A DNA stretch of 59,226 bases from Achromobacter veterisilvae (GTDB lineage: Bacteria > Pseudomonadota > Gammaproteobacteria > Burkholderiales > Burkholderiaceae_B). The DNA is taken from assembly GCF_900496975.1 (NCBI RefSeq), contig NZ_UFQC01000039.1:1-59226 (forward strand), given 5' to 3'. Below, piece by piece: positions 24,380 to 31,604 of the stretch (the stretch's first letter is position 1; the number at the start of each line of letters is the position of its first letter). The position numbers were made by a program, and so were the translations under genes. The notes under the pieces were generated by a model. The model did no database searches, was not told where the DNA came from, and saw only the letters and a list, made by a program, of their open reading frames with translations.

Positions 24380-25205
24380 GATGCACCTCTTGCGCTTCGG
24401 GCGCGGCGGCCATGTGCGCCTGCAGATCGCCCTGCTTGTCCATGTATGCCTCCACCGCCGGATAGTCGATGGCGTAGTCGGGCCAGCAGGATCCCGGCCA
24501 CGCGCCCCGCGGCACCACCGCGTACGCCTGCACCATGAAGAACGGGATCAGAGTGGATTCCGGGTTCGCCTCGAACACGGCGCTGTCGACGACTTTCTCG
24601 GCCACCACCAGCACGCTGCCCGCGGCGCGCGACATGATGCGGTCCCAGTGCGCGGTGCCCTGCACCCGCACATTGCCCCGCGCGTCCACCTCGGAAGCCT
24701 GGATCACGGCGAAGTCGGGCCGGATCGCCGGCACCACCCAGGTCTTCTGGCCGCTGCCATAGGGGTCGTCCAGGCATTTCCAGCCATTGAGTTCGGGCAG
24801 CCCGCTGCCGTGCAGGCCGCCGCAAGGCTGGAACGGCACGCCGAAAGCCGCCGCCCGCAAGCCGGCGGTCAGGCTGGCGCAGGCATGCTCCTCCAGTTCG
24901 ATCTCGCGGCGCTCCACGGCCTTGCGGTACCACGGCGCCAGGCCGAAGTTGCCTTCCATCGCGACGATGCCCGCGCGCACGCGGCGCAGCGCGCCCGCGC
25001 GGCACAGAATGTCCACGTCGTAGCCCGGCGACTGCTTGACCAGTTCCAGGTCGCGCCGCCCCTGGCGGATCAGTTCGCGCACGAAGGCGAACGGCCCGCG
25101 GTGCAGAAAGCTGCCGCCCAGGGCGATCGACGCCCCGTCCGGCACCAGCGCCGCCAGCTCCACCAGCGAACGCCGCTTGTTCTCTTGGTTGAATCCCGAT
25201 GCCAT
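24372..25205 (-). CDS. CoA-transferase family I alpha-type subunit, IpdA-like
   Basis: A 277-residue partner of the beta subunit, with AAGGAG 7 nt before its ATG. Family features: VPDGASIALGGSFLHRGPFAFVRELIRQGRRDLEL near the N terminus and PDFAVIQASEVDARGNVRVQGTAHWD in the middle. A conserved-looking pair Glu105-Glu106 (IELEEHACASLTAGLRAAAFGVPFQP) sits where IpdA-type hydrolases keep a catalytic Glu, as far as I recall. With the beta subunit it should form an alpha2beta2 enzyme. Neighbours are a crotonase upstream and an acyl-CoA synthetase downstream, a gene set reminiscent of steroid-ring FadD3-EchA20-IpdAB modules. Confidence 0.85.
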   Translation of the reverse strand: MASGFNQENKRRSLVELAALVPDGASIALGGSFLHRGPFAFVRELIRQGRRDLELVKQSPGYDVDILCRAGALRRVRAGIVAMEGNFGLAPWYRKAVERREIELEEHACASLTAGLRAAAFGVPFQPCGGLHGSGLPELNGWKCLDDPYGSGQKTWVVPAIRPDFAVIQASEVDARGNVRVQGTAHWDRIMSRAAGSVLVVAEKVVDSAVFEANPESTLIPFFMVQAYAVVPRGAWPGSCWPDYAIDYPAVEAYMDKQGDLQAHMAAAPEAQEVHHG

Positions 25206-25236
25206 GTTGTCTCCTTGCCTGCTTTGTCTTGTAGGG

Positions 25237-25959
25237 CTAGCGCGCCTGCAGATAGGCCGCCACGCGCGCCTTCAGGCCGGGCTGGGCGGCCGAGCGCACC
25301 AGGCGGGCCAGGTCGGTGTCGGGCGCTTCGGCCGACAGCGCCGCGTACAGTTGGACGCGGCTGGCGCACGTCAGGGCGGACGCGGTTTCCAGCGCCTGCC
25401 GCTCGATGTCCGGCCATGCTGGCGGCGCCGCGAGCCGGCTGGCGAAGCCGTCTCGCAAGGCCTCTTCCGCGCCGAACGTGGCGGCCTGCTCCAGGATGGC
25501 GCGCGCACGCTCGGCGCCCACCAGCGACGCGAAACGCCGCGTGCCCAGCACCAGGCCGAACTTCAGTCCGGGCATGCGGAACGTGGCGTCCGGCGCGCTG
25601 ACGCGCCACTTGCAGGCGCCGAACAGGTCCACGCCCGCGCCGAAGTTGCGCCCATGCGCCAGCGCCACGGTCAGGCAGGGCGAGCCCGCCAGCCGTTGCA
25701 GCAGCATTTCGATGCGCACGAAGCGCAGCAGCAGGTCGCCTTCGCTCTGCGCCTCCCAATCGCCGAAGTCGAAGCCGGCGCTGAAGTTCCTGCCTTCGCC
25801 CTTCAGCACGATGAGCCTGGCGCCTTGCGCCTCGGCCTCGTCCAGCGCGGCGATCAGGGCCTCCACCAGGTCGGCCGACAGCGCGTTCATTTTCTCGGAC
25901 CGCGACAGCGTAAACACGCGGCTGCCGCCTTGTCCGTCGATACGCAGGGCGCCGCTCAT
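25237..25959 (-). CDS. Crotonase-family protein (enoyl-CoA hydratase/isomerase fold), atypical active site
   Basis: A 240-residue crotonase-fold protein: VFTLSRSEKMNALSADLVEALIAAL, NFSAGFDF (first oxyanion-hole segment) and HGRNFGAGVDLFGACKWRVSAPDATFRMPGLKFG. The two hydratase glutamates are not where expected: the GGGCEL-type Glu is Asp (GAGVDL) and the PE-x-x-LG-type Glu is Gly (PGLKFG). It is therefore unlikely to be a standard hydratase; hydrolase, isomerase or C-C bond lyase activity on a CoA ester is possible. It overlaps the upstream CaiB/BaiF gene by 4 bases. Confidence 0.82.
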   Translation of the reverse strand: MSGALRIDGQGGSRVFTLSRSEKMNALSADLVEALIAALDEAEAQGARLIVLKGEGRNFSAGFDFGDWEAQSEGDLLLRFVRIEMLLQRLAGSPCLTVALAHGRNFGAGVDLFGACKWRVSAPDATFRMPGLKFGLVLGTRRFASLVGAERARAILEQAATFGAEEALRDGFASRLAAPPAWPDIERQALETASALTCASRVQLYAALSAEAPDTDLARLVRSAAQPGLKARVAAYLQAR

Positions 25960-27125
25960 GCCGCCGCCCCCTTCTTGCCCGCGCGCAGCGCGCCCAGCAC
26001 TTCGTCATTGTGCTCGCCCAGCGCGGGCGGGCGGCGGCGCAAGGCCGTGGTCTCGCCGTCGAAGCGCACCGGCAGGCCGAAGGTGCGCGTGCGCACGCCG
26101 TTCGGCAGTTCCACGGACTGCACCCAGCCCATGTGCTCCACCTGCGGGTCGGCCAGCACTTCGGAATAAGTGTTGATCGGCGCGCACGGCACGCCGGCGG
26201 CGCGGAAGCGCGCCAGCCAGGTCTGCGCGTCCTCGGCCTCGAAGATGGCCTCCAGGATCTCGCGCAGCGCGGTCTGGTTGCGCGCGCGGGCGCTGGTATC
26301 GGTAAAGCGGGAATCGGCCAGCAGGTCTTCCCGGCCGACCACGGCGCACACGCCCTTCCACAGCGCCTGGTTGCCCGCAGCCATGCCGAAGTAGCCGCCC
26401 TTGCAGCGGAACGCCTGGTACGGCGCGTTGCGCGGATGCGCCGAACCCAGCTTGACCGGATCCCGGCCGCTGCCGAAGAACTCCGAGGTCTGCAAGGCCG
26501 CGATGCCCAGCGTCGCGCCCAGCATCGGCACGTCGATGTGCGTGCCCTGCCCGCTGGCCTGCGCCGCCCGCAGGGCCGACGCGATGGCGAAGGCCCCGTA
26601 CAGCCCCGCCGAAAAGTCCGCTACCGGCACGCCGCACTTCACGGGTTCCCCGCCGGCTTCGCCCGTCACGCTCATCAGCCCGCTCATGGCCTGGATGGTC
26701 AGGTCGAAGCCGCCTTCCTGCGAACGCGGCCCCGACTGGCCATAGGCCGAAATCGAACAATAGACGAGCGCGGGATTCACTTCGCGCAACTGGGCGTAGC
26801 CCAAGCCCAGGCGTTCCATCACGCCCGGCCGGTTGTTCTCGATCAGCACGTCCGCCGTCGACGCCAGTTCGCGCGCCAGGGCCAGGTCGGCCGGGTCTTT
26901 CAAGTTCAGCGTCACCGAACGCTTGTTGCGGTTGAGCGACGCGAAGTTCTCGCTGTAGCCGTCGGAGATGGGCGGCCAGCTTCGCAGTGTGTCGCCGCCT
27001 TCGGGGTTCTCGACCTTGATCACGTCGGCGCCCATATCCGCCAGCAACATGCCGCAAAACGGGCCCGCCGCGACGTTGCAAATCTCCAGCACCGTGATGC
27101 CGGCCAGTGCCGAATTGGGTGTCAT
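25956..27125 (-). CDS. CaiB/BaiF family III CoA-transferase
   Basis: A 389-residue enzyme; ATG at 27125 is chosen for the GAGAGG 8 nt upstream. Family III motifs: ITVLEICNVAAGPFCGMLLADMGADVIKVENPEGGD, NRNKRSVTLNLKDPADLALARELASTADVLIENNRPGVMERLGLGYAQL, GGFDLTIQAMSGLMSVTG with the catalytic Asp in FD, and GVPCAPINTYSEVLADPQ. These enzymes move CoA between carboxylic acids. It is the first gene of the operon, with the promoter in the AT-rich gap before the divergent Bug gene. A family III transferase activates 3-sulfinopropionate in Advenella, which is of interest given the thiol dioxygenase nearby. Confidence 0.92.
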   Translation of the reverse strand: MTPNSALAGITVLEICNVAAGPFCGMLLADMGADVIKVENPEGGDTLRSWPPISDGYSENFASLNRNKRSVTLNLKDPADLALARELASTADVLIENNRPGVMERLGLGYAQLREVNPALVYCSISAYGQSGPRSQEGGFDLTIQAMSGLMSVTGEAGGEPVKCGVPVADFSAGLYGAFAIASALRAAQASGQGTHIDVPMLGATLGIAALQTSEFFGSGRDPVKLGSAHPRNAPYQAFRCKGGYFGMAAGNQALWKGVCAVVGREDLLADSRFTDTSARARNQTALREILEAIFEAEDAQTWLARFRAAGVPCAPINTYSEVLADPQVEHMGWVQSVELPNGVRTRTFGLPVRFDGETTALRRRPPALGEHNDEVLGALRAGKKGAAA

Positions 27126-27314
27126 GTCTGACCTCTCGTTATGAAAATTCAATATTTGGGATTCGAAAAATATTATAAGAGCGCGCCGCCCGGAATGGCA
27201 TCATCCGGCCAGGCTTGGCCGATTTCGCCTTGATTCCGCTTGAATCTTAGTGCAATCCCTAGGTGCATCGCTTAATTGTTGACCAGCATATCACCGTGTA
27301 GAATTCTACGTAAA

Positions 27315-27360
27315 CCATTTATTGATACATGAATCCTATATTTTAGGACTTAATAAATGG
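27315..27360. promoter_or_regulatory. Nested inverted repeat containing an IclR-type palindrome before the Bug gene
   Basis: TCCTATATTTTAGGA (27334-27348) is almost the same as TCCTAATATTTAGGA before iclR (30769-30783). It is enclosed by a perfect 9-bp inverted repeat, CCATTTATT (27315-27323) and AATAAATGG (27352-27360). The whole lies in a 311-base AT-rich divergent gap (27126-27436) between the CaiB operon and the Bug gene, which otherwise holds only promoters. A related half-site, AATATTTGGGA (27151-27161), lies close to the CaiB start. Confidence 0.68.
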
Positions 27361-27436
27361 CCGCAGCGACGACAGGCGGCCGCAGCCGCGGTCCGCGTCC
27401 GCGCATGACGGCCCCATCCACCCAAAGGAGAATTCC

Positions 27437-28405
27437 ATGAAAAAGTTATGGCGCATTGCCCTGGCGGGCGCGGTCCTGGCGCTGGCCGCCGGCCCGGCCG
27501 CGGCGGACGGCTGGCCCGCGAAACCCGTGCGCATGGTCGTGCCGTTCCCGCCCGGCGGCGCGACCGATGCCGCCGCGCGCATCTATGCGCAACACCTGGG
27601 CGACTACCTCGGACAAAGCGTGGTGGTGGAGAACAAGGCCGGCGCGGGCGGAGAGATCGGCGCGGAATTCGTGGCCAAGTCCCCCGCGGACGGCTACACG
27701 CTGCTGATGGGCGCCGTGGGCAGCCATGCGATCCACGCCGCCATGCCGGACAAGCCGGGCTATGACTTCGGCACCGCCTTCGTCGGCGTGTCCATGGCCA
27801 CCAGCATGCCCATGGCCGTCGCGGTCAACAGCGACAAGATCGCCGCCAGGAACGTCCAGGAACTCGTCGCCCTGGCCAAGAGCAAGCCCGGATCCATCAC
27901 CTACGGCTCGGCCGGACCCGGCACGTCGCAGCACATGGCGGGCGAACTCTTCCAGGTCGCGACCGGCACCCGGCTCATGCACGTGCCCTACCGCGGCAGC
28001 GGGCCGGCCATCACCGACCTGTTGGGCGGCCAGATCGACATGGTCATCGAAACGCTGCCGGCGCTGTTGCCGCAGGTGGCCAGCGGCAAGATCCGGCTGC
28101 TGGGCGTGACGACCGCCACGCGCGCCACCGCGCTGCCGGACCTGCCCACCCTGATGGAGCAAGGCGTGAAGGACTATTCGGTGGCCACCACCTACGCGCT
28201 GCTGGCTCCCGCGGGCACGCCGCCGGCCGTGGTGGACAAGCTGTCGGCCGGAATGCAGAAGGCCGCCGCCATGGCTTCGGTGCAGCAGGCCGCGCTGAAG
28301 CTGGGCGCCGACGCCGTGGCCACCACGCCCGCCGACACCAGCCGCGTGCTCAAGCAGGAAGTCGCCCGCTGGGCGGAAGTCGTGCGCCTGTCGGCCGCCA
28401 AATGA
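27437..28405 (+). CDS. Bug/TctC-family periplasmic solute-binding protein
   Basis: A 322-residue receptor with AAGGAG before its ATG and a signal peptide cleaved near AAA-DGWPAKPV. Motifs: VRMVVPFPPGGATDAAARIYAQHL, SVVVENKAGAGGEIGAEFVAKSPADGYTLLMG, HVPYRGSGPAITDLLGGQIDMVI. It is divergent from the CoA-enzyme operon and coupled by a 4-base overlap (ATGA) to the FAD/NAD(P) oxidoreductase gene, unusual for a Bug receptor gene. Its promoter carries the IclR-type palindrome, so it probably binds the substrate of the whole region. Confidence 0.9.
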   Translation: MKKLWRIALAGAVLALAAGPAAADGWPAKPVRMVVPFPPGGATDAAARIYAQHLGDYLGQSVVVENKAGAGGEIGAEFVAKSPADGYTLLMGAVGSHAIHAAMPDKPGYDFGTAFVGVSMATSMPMAVAVNSDKIAARNVQELVALAKSKPGSITYGSAGPGTSQHMAGELFQVATGTRLMHVPYRGSGPAITDLLGGQIDMVIETLPALLPQVASGKIRLLGVTTATRATALPDLPTLMEQGVKDYSVATTYALLAPAGTPPAVVDKLSAGMQKAAAMASVQQAALKLGADAVATTPADTSRVLKQEVARWAEVVRLSAAK

Positions 28406-30003
28406 CGGCGCCGCGCGCAACGTCGTCGCCGCCCGCGGCGGACCTGGCCATCGTGGGCGGCGGTTCGGTGGCCGTCAGCTTTCTCTACCAGTTCCTGCTC
28501 TGCCTGGATCCCGCCGCCGGCCCGCCGCCCGCCATCGTCCTGTACGAACCGCAGGCCGAACCGGGCCCGGGCGGCGCCTACCAGGACGACCTGTCCAGCA
28601 ACCTGCTCAACATCCCCGCCGGCAATATGTCGGCGCTGGCGGACCACAGGCTGGACTTCGTGGAGTGGCTGCGCGGACAGGACCCCGCCTGGCTGCGCGC
28701 CCAGGGCGCGGAGACGATAGACCCCGCCGATTTCCTGCCCCGCCCGTTGTTCGGGGCCTATATGCGCGCGGTCTACGCGCGGGCCCGGGACCTGGCGCGC
28801 ACGCTGGGCGTCGCGCTCACGCACGCGCAAAGCCGCGTGCGCCGCGTGGCGCCGCTGCCTGCCGGCGCAGGCGTGCGCGTCGAACCCGAGCAAGGCGCGC
28901 CCTGCGTGGCGCGCCTTGCGGTGCTGTGCAACGGCAATCTGCCCTCGCTGGCGTTCCCCGGCCTGCGGGACGCGCCCGGCTATTTCAACAGCCCCTATCC
29001 CGTCCACGCGCTGGCCGGCGGCATCGCCGCCGACGCGCCGGTCTGCATCGTCGGCACGAGCCTGAGCGCCGTGGACGCGGTGGCCGCCTTGCAGCAGGCG
29101 GCGCATCGCGGCCCTATCCTGTGCGTCTCGCGCAATGGCCGCCTGCCCGCCGTGCGCAGCCCCCACAATCGTCCGCCGGACAGCCTGCGCCAACTGAGCC
29201 GCGACGGCGCGCTGCGGCTTGCCGCCAGGCACGGCGGCGGCCTGTCGGTGGACGTGATCGCCGCGGCGCTCAAGGACGAGGTGCTGGCCCTGGGAGGCAG
29301 CGTGGACGCGGACGACCTGCTGGGCCTGGCGGGCGATGCGCGGATCGCGCTGGACGAAGAGATCAGGCGGTCCGCGCTGGCGGCCCGGCCGTGGCAGGCC
29401 GTGGCGGCGGCGACCAACGCGGCCGTGGACCAGATCTGGCACTTGATGCCCGATGCCGAACGCGGACGCTTCCAATCGCAATGGCGCTCGCTGTGGATGG
29501 CGCGGCGCGCCACCTTCCCCATGCGCAATGCGCTCAAGCTCCAGGCGCTGTTCCGCACGGGCCAGTTGCAGGTCGGCGCCGGCTACCTGGACAGCCGGTA
29601 CGACGCCGCCAACGGGCTGTTCCATACGCGGCTGCGCGGCGCCTCGGGCGCCATCTCCACGCACGCCAGCCGCTACCTGGTCAACGCCACCAGCTTCTCG
29701 GTGGATGCGCCGGGCGCGCAAGACCCGCTGGTGGCTTCGCTGCTGCGCGACGGACACGCGCGGGCCGATCCCCATGGCGGCCTGGCGCTGGACTACGGAA
29801 CGGGCTGCCTGAAGAATGCGCGGGGCGAGGTCCAGCCTGGTATATCGGTATTGGGCAGCCTGGCGGGCGGCACCTACTTCTGGACCACGTCCATGGACGT
29901 GAATGCGCGGCTTGCGCGCGACCAGGCGCGCCGCATCGCCGCGGAGATCTCGCGGGCGGGCGTCCGGGAAGGCCCGCCCATGCTGAAAGAAGCCTTGCGC
30001 TAG
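28402..30003 (+). CDS. FAD-NAD(P)-binding protein (NAD_binding_9 type)
   Basis: A 533-residue soluble flavoprotein. The first dinucleotide fold is DLAIVGGGSVAVSFLYQFL near the N terminus; LLNIPAGNMSALADHRLDFVEWL is characteristic of this family; a second Rossmann-like motif, VCIVGTSLSAVDAVAAL, begins near residue 215; a C-terminal SLAGGTYFWTTSMDVNARLARDQA segment should close the FAD site. These proteins resemble flavin monooxygenases and lysine/ornithine hydroxylases in layout, but no reaction is established that I know of. It is coupled to the Bug gene and converges on iclR with a 4-base overlap of the two 3' ends. Confidence 0.78.
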   Translation: MTAPRATSSPPAADLAIVGGGSVAVSFLYQFLLCLDPAAGPPPAIVLYEPQAEPGPGGAYQDDLSSNLLNIPAGNMSALADHRLDFVEWLRGQDPAWLRAQGAETIDPADFLPRPLFGAYMRAVYARARDLARTLGVALTHAQSRVRRVAPLPAGAGVRVEPEQGAPCVARLAVLCNGNLPSLAFPGLRDAPGYFNSPYPVHALAGGIAADAPVCIVGTSLSAVDAVAALQQAAHRGPILCVSRNGRLPAVRSPHNRPPDSLRQLSRDGALRLAARHGGGLSVDVIAAALKDEVLALGGSVDADDLLGLAGDARIALDEEIRRSALAARPWQAVAAATNAAVDQIWHLMPDAERGRFQSQWRSLWMARRATFPMRNALKLQALFRTGQLQVGAGYLDSRYDAANGLFHTRLRGASGAISTHASRYLVNATSFSVDAPGAQDPLVASLLRDGHARADPHGGLALDYGTGCLKNARGEVQPGISVLGSLAGGTYFWTTSMDVNARLARDQARRIAAEISRAGVREGPPMLKEALR

Positions 30004-30761
30004 CCCAGAAAGCCCCGGCGATAACCCATCCCCTGCGAAATGGACTGCGCACACGCCGCCACATCCGGCGCCAACTGCTTCATCCTCGCCGCGCTGAGGC
30101 GGTCCAGCGGGCCGGATATGCCAACCGCCGCCACCGGCTGGTCCAGGCTGTTGAACAGGGTCACGGCCAGCCCGCCCACCCCTTCGCGCCATTCGCCCCG
30201 GTTGACCGCGTAGCCGGCGCGCGCGATCTTGCGCAGCTCGTCTTTCAGCAGCGGCATGGACACGATGGTCGACGGCGTATGGCGCAGCAGCCTGTCGGCA
30301 TAGCGTTCGACATAGCCTTCGGCCTGGTAGGCCAGCAAGGCCTTGCCGGTGGCGACCGCGTAGGCGGGCGCGCGTCCGCCCACCATCGAATAGGCGCGTA
30401 TCGGCTGCGGGCTGTCGATCTTGTCGATGTAGACCACGTCGAAACCGTCCAGCACCGATAAGTGCACGGTCTCGCCGGTCTGGTCCGCCAGCGCGCGCAT
30501 GAAGGGCGCGGCCAGCTTGCGCACGTCCAACTGCGCGAGCTGGCGGGCCGCCAGTTCGAACAGGCGCACGGCGCCGCGATAGCCGCCGCCGTCATCGTCC
30601 TTGATCACGTAGCCGGCGTGTATCAGGGTCTGCAGGGTGCGGTGGGTGTTGCTGCGGGTCAGCCCGACCCGGGCCGCCAGCGCGTCGATGGTGCGCGGCG
30701 GATTGTCCACGTCGGTCACCGCCTCCAACACCATCAGACCTTTGAGCAGCGTCTTGTCCAT
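30000..30761 (-). CDS. IclR-family transcriptional regulator
   Basis: A 253-residue regulator: N-terminal winged helix (LKGLMVLEAVTDVDNPPRTIDALAARVGLTRSNTHRTLQTLIHAGYV) and a C-terminal effector domain (LADQTGETVHLSVLDGFDVVYIDKIDSPQPIRAYSMVGGRAPAYAVATGKALLAY, then GVGGLAVTLFNSLDQPVAAVGISGP). The motif ATGKALLA is typical. A palindrome 8 bases before its start, repeated near 27334, suggests it autoregulates and controls the Bug-FAD pair and perhaps the divergent CaiB operon. The thiol dioxygenase gene is upstream on the same strand and may be cotranscribed. Confidence 0.9.
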   Translation of the reverse strand: MDKTLLKGLMVLEAVTDVDNPPRTIDALAARVGLTRSNTHRTLQTLIHAGYVIKDDDGGGYRGAVRLFELAARQLAQLDVRKLAAPFMRALADQTGETVHLSVLDGFDVVYIDKIDSPQPIRAYSMVGGRAPAYAVATGKALLAYQAEGYVERYADRLLRHTPSTIVSMPLLKDELRKIARAGYAVNRGEWREGVGGLAVTLFNSLDQPVAAVGISGPLDRLSAARMKQLAPDVAACAQSISQGMGYRRGFLG

Positions 30762-30768
30762 GGTTTTT

Positions 30769-30783
30769 TCCTAATATTTAGGA
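30769..30783. promoter_or_regulatory. IclR-type palindrome before iclR
   Basis: TCCTAA (30769-30774), TAT, TTAGGA (30778-30783): a perfect palindrome with 3-nt spacer in the 61-base gap between iclR and the upstream dioxygenase gene. It differs from the 27334-27348 site at two central positions only. Assignment to IclR is inferred from position. Confidence 0.65.
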
Positions 30784-30822
30784 CAGAAACATAGCATGAG
30801 ACGCCGCGCGCGAACAGGCTTG

Positions 30823-31437
30823 CTAGGCGATGGCCGCCCGGACGGCCTCCGAACGGTCCCACAGGTTCGGCAGGCTGGCCGAGGAATAGCCCGACACGAA
30901 CGGCTTGGCCTGCCCGCTGGCGGGGTCGTAGACATGGCGCGACACGGCGCCGATATTGCCGCCGTACATGTGCACGCTGATGGACACGCGGTCCGCGTAG
31001 GCATTGGACACGCGGTGGATGTCGCCCTCGGCCGGCGACAGGCGCTCTACGTCGCCCGGCTTCAGCGTGGTCGCAGCCCCCGTGGGCGCGATACGGCCGT
31101 CCGGATCGCGGACGTAGCGCTGATTGACCTCGGCGCCCCGCAGCATGCCCACGTAGCCCCACACTTCGTGGTCGTGCACCGGCGTGGCCTGCCCCGGCCC
31201 CCAGACGAAGCTCACCAGCGAGAACCGCTCCAGCGGGTCGCAGTGCAGCAGGTACTGCTGGTAATACTGCGGATGCGGCGCGGTACAGGCCTCGGGCAGC
31301 CAGTCGTCGTGGCGCACCAGGTCGGCGAACGCGGCCTCGAGCGCCGGGGTCTGCGCAAGCGCCGTCGGCGACGCCAGCCGCGTCGCGGTGGCGATGAAAT
31401 GGCGCAGCCGGTCCAGGCCGGCGTGAGATTCAGGCAT
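30823..31437 (-). CDS. Thiol dioxygenase, 3-mercaptopropionate dioxygenase-like (cysteine dioxygenase family)
   Basis: A 204-residue cupin; ATG at 31437 is chosen for GGAG 7-8 nt upstream. The iron ligands are His88 and His90 (TPVHDHEVWGYVGMLRGAE) and His141 (GDIHRVSN). The Ser154-x-His156-x-Tyr158 triad (SISVHMYG) is conserved. Glutamines in PQYYQQYLLHCDP, where animal cysteine dioxygenase has an Arg, favour 3-mercaptopropionate over cysteine as substrate. The reaction would oxidise the thiol to a sulfinate with O2 in the cytoplasm. It lies directly upstream of iclR, hinting that the surrounding regulon handles an organosulfur compound. Confidence 0.85.
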   Translation of the reverse strand: MPESHAGLDRLRHFIATATRLASPTALAQTPALEAAFADLVRHDDWLPEACTAPHPQYYQQYLLHCDPLERFSLVSFVWGPGQATPVHDHEVWGYVGMLRGAEVNQRYVRDPDGRIAPTGAATTLKPGDVERLSPAEGDIHRVSNAYADRVSISVHMYGGNIGAVSRHVYDPASGQAKPFVSGYSSASLPNLWDRSEAVRAAIA

Positions 31438-31604
31438 TGCGTTTCTCCAAGGCGTTTGGATATCCCAGATTGAAAAAACAGTATCCACGATTCGGGACGG
31501 ATGCGCACTCATGGCCCTGCCGCCGGCCGGGCGATCGCGCCGAGCTTTTCTTGACAGGGCCGCCCCTGCGCGTGCAGCGTATCGGACTGTCTCGAAGATA
31601 AGAA

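Noticed and set aside
31438..31604. A third IclR site before the thiol dioxygenase (ATCCCAGATT)
   Set aside because: Only weak half-site similarity to the two clear palindromes; not distinguishable from chance.
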